From NCBI GenBank assembly GCA_946647055.1, contig CAMPCT010000090.1, positions 1-7,896 on the forward strand: a stretch of 7,896 nt of DNA, read 5' to 3'. The notes under the pieces are model-generated. The model was not told where the DNA came from, ran no database searches, and saw nothing but the letters and a program-made list of their open reading frames with translations. The DNA is from an uncultured Atopobium sp. (GTDB lineage Bacteria > Actinomycetota > Coriobacteriia > Coriobacteriales > Atopobiaceae). Each line of letters starts with the position of its first letter. Position 1 is the stretch's first letter. Below are positions 4,682 through 7,896 of the stretch, piece after piece. A program made the position numbers and the translations under genes.

Positions 4682-6088
4682 ATGGCACACAAGGACCCCT
4701 ACCGCATCTACCTGTCCGAAGACCAGATTCCCACCAGCTACTACAACCTGAGGGCCGACATGCCCACCAAACCGGGGCGCATGCTCTTGCCCAACGGCAT
4801 ACCCGCCGAGGTGGCGCACATCTCCCCGGTCTTTGCCGAGGAGCTCTGCCGGCAGGAGCTCGATGACGAGACGCGCTACGTGCCCATCCCCGAGGGCATC
4901 CGCGAGATGTACAAGATCTACCGGCCCAGCCCCCTGTGCCGCGCCTACAACCTCGAGCAGGCGCTCGGCACGCCCGCCAAGATCTACTACAAGTTCGAGG
5001 GCAACAACACCAGCGGCTCTCACAAGCTCAACTCGGCGCTCGCGCAGGCCTACTACGCCTATCAGCAGGGCCTTTCCACCATCACCACCGAGACGGGCGC
5101 AGGCCAGTGGGGCACCGCCCTCTCCGAGGCGGCGGCGCGCTTCGGCCTCGAATGCGACGTCTTCATGGTGCGCGCAAGCTATGAGCAGAAGCCCTTCCGC
5201 CGCTCTGTTATGGAGACCTTCGGAGCCCAGGTCACCCCCTCCCCCTCCGACCAGACCGAGATCGGCCGCAAGATGCTCGAGGACCCCGCCAACTACACGG
5301 GCTCCCTGGGCACCGCCATCTCCGAGGCCGTCGAGCGCGCCCTGCACGTACCCGAGAACCGTGGTCGCTACCAGCTGGGCAGCGTCCTCAACCAGGTGCT
5401 GCTCCACCAGTCGATCATCGGCCTGGAATGCGAGACGGCCTTCAAGCAGCTGGGCGAGTACCCGGACGTGGTCGTGGGCTGCGCGGGCGGCGGCTCCAAC
5501 CTGGGCGGCCTCATCGCGCCGTTCATGCGCGACAAGCTCACCGGCGCCAAGCCCGACACGCGCTTCGTTGCCGTCGAGCCCGCAAGCTGCCCCTCGCTCA
5601 CGCGCGGTCGCTACGCCTACGACTTCCCCGACACTGGCCGCACCGCACCGCTCTGCAAGATGTACACCCTGGGCAACGGCTTCATCCCCAGTCCCGATCA
5701 TGCCGGCGGCCTGCGCTTCCATGGCATGGCACCCATCCTGTCGCAGCTGCGCCACGATGGTTACCTCGAGGCAATCGCCGTCAAGCAGACCGACGTCTTC
5801 GAGGCGGCCGAGCTCTTCGCCAAGCTCGAGACCATCCTCCCCGCCCCCGAGAGCGCCCACGCCATCCTTGGCGCCATTCGCGAGGCCGAGAAGTGCAAGG
5901 AGACCGGCGAGGAGAAGGTCATCCTCTTTGGCCTCACCGGCACGGGCTACTTCGATCTGACCGCCTACGAGGCGTACAACAACGGAACCATGGTCGACCA
6001 TGCTCCAACCGACGAGGAGCTCGAAGCTGGCTTTGCCACCATTCCCGCCGTCCCCGGCATCCAAGCGGAGGGTGGCCTGCCCCTGTAA
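4682..6088 (+). CDS. trpB2: Tryptophan synthase beta chain-like protein, TrpB2 family
   Basis: PLP-dependent enzyme joining indole and serine (or a serine derivative) into tryptophan. Seen in 468 residues: the long N-terminal extension of TrpB2 rather than TrpB1; RPSPLCRAYNLEQALGTPAK at 81-100; GSHKLNSALAQAYY with Schiff-base Lys115; TETGAGQWG with catalytic Glu137; the phosphate-binding loop CAGGGSNLGG at 267-276; and FIPSPDHAGGLRFHGMAPI at 334-352. ATG 4682 has AAAGGAA 7 nt upstream. The longer in-frame start at 4484 would run through the attenuator and is rejected. No trpA or other trp gene is adjacent. The gene is alone behind its own Trp attenuator, which fits indole salvage, or a Trp pathway whose other genes lie elsewhere. 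Some TrpB2 enzymes are reported to prefer O-phosphoserine; the sequence does not settle this. Confidence 0.93.
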   Translation: MAHKDPYRIYLSEDQIPTSYYNLRADMPTKPGRMLLPNGIPAEVAHISPVFAEELCRQELDDETRYVPIPEGIREMYKIYRPSPLCRAYNLEQALGTPAKIYYKFEGNNTSGSHKLNSALAQAYYAYQQGLSTITTETGAGQWGTALSEAAARFGLECDVFMVRASYEQKPFRRSVMETFGAQVTPSPSDQTEIGRKMLEDPANYTGSLGTAISEAVERALHVPENRGRYQLGSVLNQVLLHQSIIGLECETAFKQLGEYPDVVVGCAGGGSNLGGLIAPFMRDKLTGAKPDTRFVAVEPASCPSLTRGRYAYDFPDTGRTAPLCKMYTLGNGFIPSPDHAGGLRFHGMAPILSQLRHDGYLEAIAVKQTDVFEAAELFAKLETILPAPESAHAILGAIREAEKCKETGEEKVILFGLTGTGYFDLTAYEAYNNGTMVDHAPTDEELEAGFATIPAVPGIQAEGGLPL

Positions 6089-6093
6089 GCGTC

Positions 6094-6129
6094 GGGGGGT
6101 GCACCTCTTGAATCAGGGGGGTGCACCCC
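6094..6129. repeat. G-rich palindromic direct repeat (GGGGGGTGCACC twice)
   Basis: GGGGGGTGCACC occurs at 6094-6105 and 6116-6127, 22 bp apart start to start. Since GGTGCACC is its own reverse complement, the copies also pair with one another: GGGGTGCACC 6096-6105 with GGTGCACCCC 6120-6129, a 10-bp stem with a 14-nt loop. It starts 5 bp after the trpB2 stop. No T tract follows, so termination is doubtful. It could be a REP-like repeat or a twin operator, since it occupies the -35 position of the next gene's promoter. Confidence 0.75.
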
Positions 6130-6140
6130 TACCCTTTCCC

Positions 6141-6146
6141 TATAAT
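6141..6146 (+). promoter_or_regulatory. Consensus -10 box of an apparently leaderless gene
   Basis: TATAAT, a perfect -10 hexamer, ends 7 nt before ATG 6154, so transcription would begin at or next to the A of the start codon. No ribosome site is present between them. The expected -35 position (about 6118-6123) is GGGGTG within the palindromic repeat and is not a consensus match, so an activator or an unusual sigma contact may be needed. Confidence 0.55.
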
Positions 6147-6153
6147 CGTTCCC

Positions 6154-6657
6154 ATGGACAGCGAAGACATCATCATCTGCAGCGAACGCAACGCGGGCAG
6201 TGCCACCCCGCTCATCATCCTGCTTTGCATCGGAATCCCCCACGCCATCCTGGGCTTTGGCATGGTAGGGCTTGGCTGGGGCGAGCCCACCCTGCGCATT
6301 GTTGGGTCCATCTTCTGTCTCAGCGGCACGATTCTCCTCGCCATCTCGGTGTTCTTCTTCCTGGGATGGCTCAACCGCCGAATCGTCGCTGACGAGCGCG
6401 GTCTCACCTACACCAACCGTCTGGGACGCTCCGCCTATGCCCCATGGGACCAAGTCTCGGTCACCGACCTCAAGTCGACCAAGGGCAAGCTTGAATTCGT
6501 CTTCCCCGACCTCACGACCTCCTTCTCGCGTAGCGCCAAGGGTTTCGAGGACATGCGCAGCTATCTGCGCTCACGGGGAAAGCTCATCGACAAGGCGGGT
6601 CGCAGGGAGCCCCTGCTCGACTACGACGAGGTCATCGACGTCGAGAAGCTCATCTAG
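6154..6657 (+). CDS. Small membrane protein with two helices and a cytosolic PH-like domain, function unknown
   Basis: I do not recognise a named family. Seen in 167 residues: a short acidic N-terminus, two strongly hydrophobic segments (about 18-42 and 49-73) with a short polar turn between, then Arg75-Arg76, placing the rest in the cytoplasm. Residues 76-118 alternate charged and hydrophobic residues with the pattern RRIVADERGLTYTNRLGRS, then PWDQVSVTDL, then LEFVF. This resembles the bacterial PH (YdbS/YdbT-like) fold, in which a conserved Trp precedes an I/V-x-x-V strand. The tail (140-167) is charged and ends DVEKLI. ATG 6154 was chosen over GTG 6121 because TATAAT lies 7 nt upstream and translation from 6121 would read repeat sequence. 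It appears to be a single-gene transcript. PH-like assignment is by eye only. Confidence 0.75.
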   Translation: MDSEDIIICSERNAGSATPLIILLCIGIPHAILGFGMVGLGWGEPTLRIVGSIFCLSGTILLAISVFFFLGWLNRRIVADERGLTYTNRLGRSAYAPWDQVSVTDLKSTKGKLEFVFPDLTTSFSRSAKGFEDMRSYLRSRGKLIDKAGRREPLLDYDEVIDVEKLI

Positions 6658-6886
6658 ACCTCGGTCGCATGAAGGCCATATGGAATGTCTGAACGAACCA
6701 ATCTAGGCAACCTGTTGGCATCTCGAGTGAGGACAAATCATAAACAGGTCCTTTTACCAGCGGCTTGTTTGCCTTTGTTTGAACCTTGTCTGTGCCCTTG
6801 CATGAGAATGGTCTGCACGGACACTTAGTTTTGCAAGGCGCCCTCCCGTACGCTTCCCTCCCACACCAACGACGGGAGGAGCACCC
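6658..6886. other. AT-richer intergenic stretch with a weak inverted repeat
   Basis: No gene is supported here. ACCTGTT (6710-6716) and AACAGGT (6743-6749) are exact inverted repeats with a 26-nt loop, followed by CCTTTT, which could be a weak terminator for the membrane-protein gene. TTGAAC at 6779-6784 is a possible -35, but no matching -10 is clear. Confidence 0.35.
6857..6879 (+). promoter_or_regulatory. Hairpin that could hide the ribosome site of the 6887 gene
   Basis: CCTCCC at 6857-6862 is exactly complementary to GGGAGG at 6874-6879, which is the Shine-Dalgarno for ATG 6887. The stem would be 6 bp with an 11-nt loop. If transcribed, this fold would limit translation. A chance match to a purine-rich ribosome site is the alternative. 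Confidence 0.3.
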
Positions 6887-7177
6887 ATGAGCATGTACTG
6901 GCCCAACGAGCACGTCGCCATCGAGATCGTCGACGATCCCCTGGCACAACCCTTCGACCGCAGCGTCGACCCCGACGCCATCGTCTTCCAGGTGACCTGT
7001 GCGCAGATCTATGACCCAGATGAGAACCAGGCGGTCATGCGCCAGGTCTGCGAGGCCATGGGGCGCCCTTGGCCGGGTGACTCCATTCCCGGATGGACCG
7101 AGGCAAACAAGGCTCTCATCCGGGAGCTCATGAGCAACCTGGACGAGCTGCCGGAATACGAAGGCCGGCTCGAGTAG
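6887..7177 (+). CDS. Small acidic protein of unknown function, 96 aa
   Basis: Not recognised. Seen: ATG 6887 with GGGAGGAG about 6 nt upstream, a strong site. The 96-residue product is acidic with no signal peptide or membrane segment. The N-terminal half (YWPNEHVAIEIVDDP, then AIVFQVTCAQI) has two predicted beta strands around a DPFDR-like loop. The second half contains NQAVMRQVCEAMGRPW and an acidic C-terminal helix (ALIRELMSNLDELPEYE). The pattern WP-x-H-V-A-I-E followed later by a V-T-C-A-Q-I strand faintly recalls small restriction-endonuclease-like domains, but the catalytic set is not visible, so I do not assign it. It lies just upstream of a toxin-antitoxin pair that appears to have its own promoter, so it is probably not part of that unit. 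Confidence 0.7.
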   Translation: MSMYWPNEHVAIEIVDDPLAQPFDRSVDPDAIVFQVTCAQIYDPDENQAVMRQVCEAMGRPWPGDSIPGWTEANKALIRELMSNLDELPEYEGRLE

Positions 7178-7212
7178 GAGCGACCATGGAGGGTACCCTG
7201 CTGTTGGCCTAC

Positions 7213-7244
7213 CTAGGTTATACTCTGGCTAACCTAGCCAGAGT
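7213..7244. promoter_or_regulatory. Toxin-antitoxin promoter with two interleaved inverted repeats
   Basis: Seen: CTAGGTTA (7213-7220) pairs with TAACCTAG (7230-7237), and ACTCTGGCT (7222-7230) pairs with AGCCAGAGT (7236-7244). Both are exact and they overlap, so only one can form at a time. TATACT (7219-7224) is a good -10 box inside them. Known: Phd-family antitoxins repress their own promoters by binding palindromes that cover the -10. This is the likely autoregulatory operator. The second repeat ends directly before the antitoxin's GGAGGT ribosome site. Confidence 0.7.
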
Positions 7245-7257
7245 GGAGGTCCCCATC

Positions 7258-7518
7258 GTGCAGGTCAACGTGCTCGAGGCAAAGAACAACCTGTCTGCCC
7301 TGCTCAAGTTACTCGAAGAGGGCAAGGAGGAGAGCATCGTCATCGCTCGCAACGGCAAACCCGTGGCAAAGATGGTCGCGTACGCCCCTGTGGACGTGTC
7401 CAAGCGAATCGGCATTGCCAAGAACTCGCCGCTCGTCGTGGATGACTGGGCGTTCGACGAGCTTGATGACTATGTCGCCGAGCTGTTCGAGGAGTCTCTT
7501 GATGAACCTCTTGATTGA
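7258..7518 (+). CDS. Type II antitoxin, Phd/YefM family
   Basis: The antitoxin should bind and neutralise the PIN toxin encoded next and repress the shared promoter. Seen in 86 residues: the Phd N-terminal DNA-binding signature VQVNVLEAKNNLSALLKLLE, then ESIVIARNGKPVAKMV, and a strongly acidic C-terminal tail (DDWAFDELDDYVAELFEE) of the kind that wraps the toxin. GTG 7258 was chosen because GGAGGT lies 7 nt upstream. In-frame ATG 7186 also has an AGGAG site, but it would start upstream of the promoter-operator and add residues with no family resemblance. The gene overlaps the toxin by 17 nt, typical of coupled translation. Which subfamily of Phd it belongs to is not resolved. Confidence 0.9.
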   Translation: MQVNVLEAKNNLSALLKLLEEGKEESIVIARNGKPVAKMVAYAPVDVSKRIGIAKNSPLVVDDWAFDELDDYVAELFEESLDEPLD

Positions 7519-7896
7519 CACACACATCGCCATCTGGGCACTTCAGGACTCGAGGGACCTTCCCCAAAAGGCCCGCCTTCTTATAGAGAACCCCGGGAAC
7601 AAGGTGGTCTACAGCGTCATAACCCCATGGGAGATAGAGATCAAGCATGGGAAGCACCCGAATCGGTTCCTCGCAGATGGAAGACGGCTTGCAAGGCTCT
7701 GTGATGAGGCGGGGTTCGAATGTCTCCCCGTCCTCTCCAGACACATCGATGAGTTGAGGACCCTTATCCCATCAAGAGAAACCGGCCACAGCGACCCGTT
7801 CGACCGCATGCTCATCTGCCAGGCAAAGGCCGAGGGCATGATGCTGGTAACCCACGACCAAAGGCTCGCCGCATATGGCGAGCCCTGCGTGCTGGT
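7502..7896 (+). CDS. vapC: VapC-family PIN-domain toxin, 3' end cut by the window
   Basis: A probable RNase toxin of a type II pair. Seen in the 131 codons present: LLIDTHIAIWAL with Asp6 of the PIN active site, TPWEIEIKHGK with Glu44, GHSDPFDRMLICQA with Asp98 and Asp101, and LVTHDQRL with Asp119. These are the metal-binding acids of the PIN fold, in the arrangement of the Sll0205-like subgroup. ATG 7502 has GAGGAG 7 nt upstream, inside the antitoxin gene, and overlaps the antitoxin by 17 nt. The family is usually about 125-135 residues, so little should be missing. Codons such as ATA (three), AGG and AGA are used here far more than in the arg genes, which suggests acquisition by transfer. 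All catalytic residues are intact, so it is probably active. Confidence 0.93.
   Translation, partial: MNLLIDTHIAIWALQDSRDLPQKARLLIENPGNKVVYSVITPWEIEIKHGKHPNRFLADGRRLARLCDEAGFECLPVLSRHIDELRTLIPSRETGHSDPFDRMLICQAKAEGMMLVTHDQRLAAYGEPCVL

Noticed and set aside
4598..6064. 488-codon open frame on the minus strand opposite trpB2
   Set aside because: Antisense shadow of trpB2 with low-complexity Gly/Ala/Leu/Glu composition and no recognisable domain.
6094..6129. CRISPR-like or tandem repeat array
   Set aside because: Only two copies are present with a 10-bp spacer, and the unit is itself a palindrome next to a promoter.
6650..6981. Minus-strand ORFs covering the gap and the 96-aa gene
   Set aside because: They lack ribosome sites and motifs and are mostly antisense to the plus-strand gene at 6887.
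7093..7257. Longer antitoxin starting at ATG 7093 or ATG 7186
   Set aside because: The extension overlaps the preceding gene and the promoter-operator and has no Phd-family resemblance.

Overview
The window is GC-rich, densely coded bacterial chromosome with strong Shine-Dalgarno sites and GTG/TTG codons in start contexts. Gene content and style (stand-alone GMP synthetase ATP-pyrophosphatase domain, argJ-argB-argD run, long-form TrpB2) would suit a gut or oral actinobacterium of the class Coriobacteriia (Olsenella, Atopobium or Collinsella relatives). That placement is an inference from protein flavour, not from a marker gene.

Layout. (1) 1-431, minus strand: 5' part of a guaA-type gene encoding the ATP-pyrophosphatase domain of GMP synthase, with no glutaminase domain in front. 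(2) 432-798: divergent control region. It holds an ARG-box-like palindrome at 612-629, two overlapping arginine-rich short ORFs (652-738 and 693-782) and a foldable leader. (3) 799-4270: arginine operon argJ-argB-argD, with a perfect hairpin between argJ and argB. (4) 4267-4329: a 63-bp almost perfect palindrome that overlaps the argD stop codon. (5) 4428-4569: a textbook tryptophan attenuator, made of a 25-codon leader peptide with tandem Trp codons, competing antiterminator and terminator folds, and a T6 tract. (6) 4682-6088: trpB2, the gene the attenuator controls. (7) 6094-6129: a G-rich palindromic repeat that abuts a consensus -10 box and an apparently leaderless gene for a two-helix membrane protein (6154-6657). 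(8) 6887-7177: a small acidic protein of unknown function. (9) 7213 to the window end: a Phd-family antitoxin and VapC-type PIN toxin pair behind two interleaved inverted repeats that overlap its promoter.

How the genes work together. ArgJ recycles the acetyl group from N-acetylornithine to glutamate, ArgB phosphorylates N-acetylglutamate, and ArgD makes N-acetylornithine. The missing ArgC step must be encoded elsewhere. ArgB looks like the arginine-inhibited type, so feedback probably acts on the enzyme as well as on expression. TrpB2, alone and under its own Trp-sensing attenuator, probably makes tryptophan from indole and serine.

The most interesting signal is that two amino-acid biosynthetic units lie behind short ORFs rich in codons for their own product. 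The Trp case is complete and convincing. The Arg case (tandem Arg codons, a perfect Shine-Dalgarno and a structured leader, but no intrinsic terminator) could be an undescribed arginine-sensing leader and is the best candidate for follow-up.
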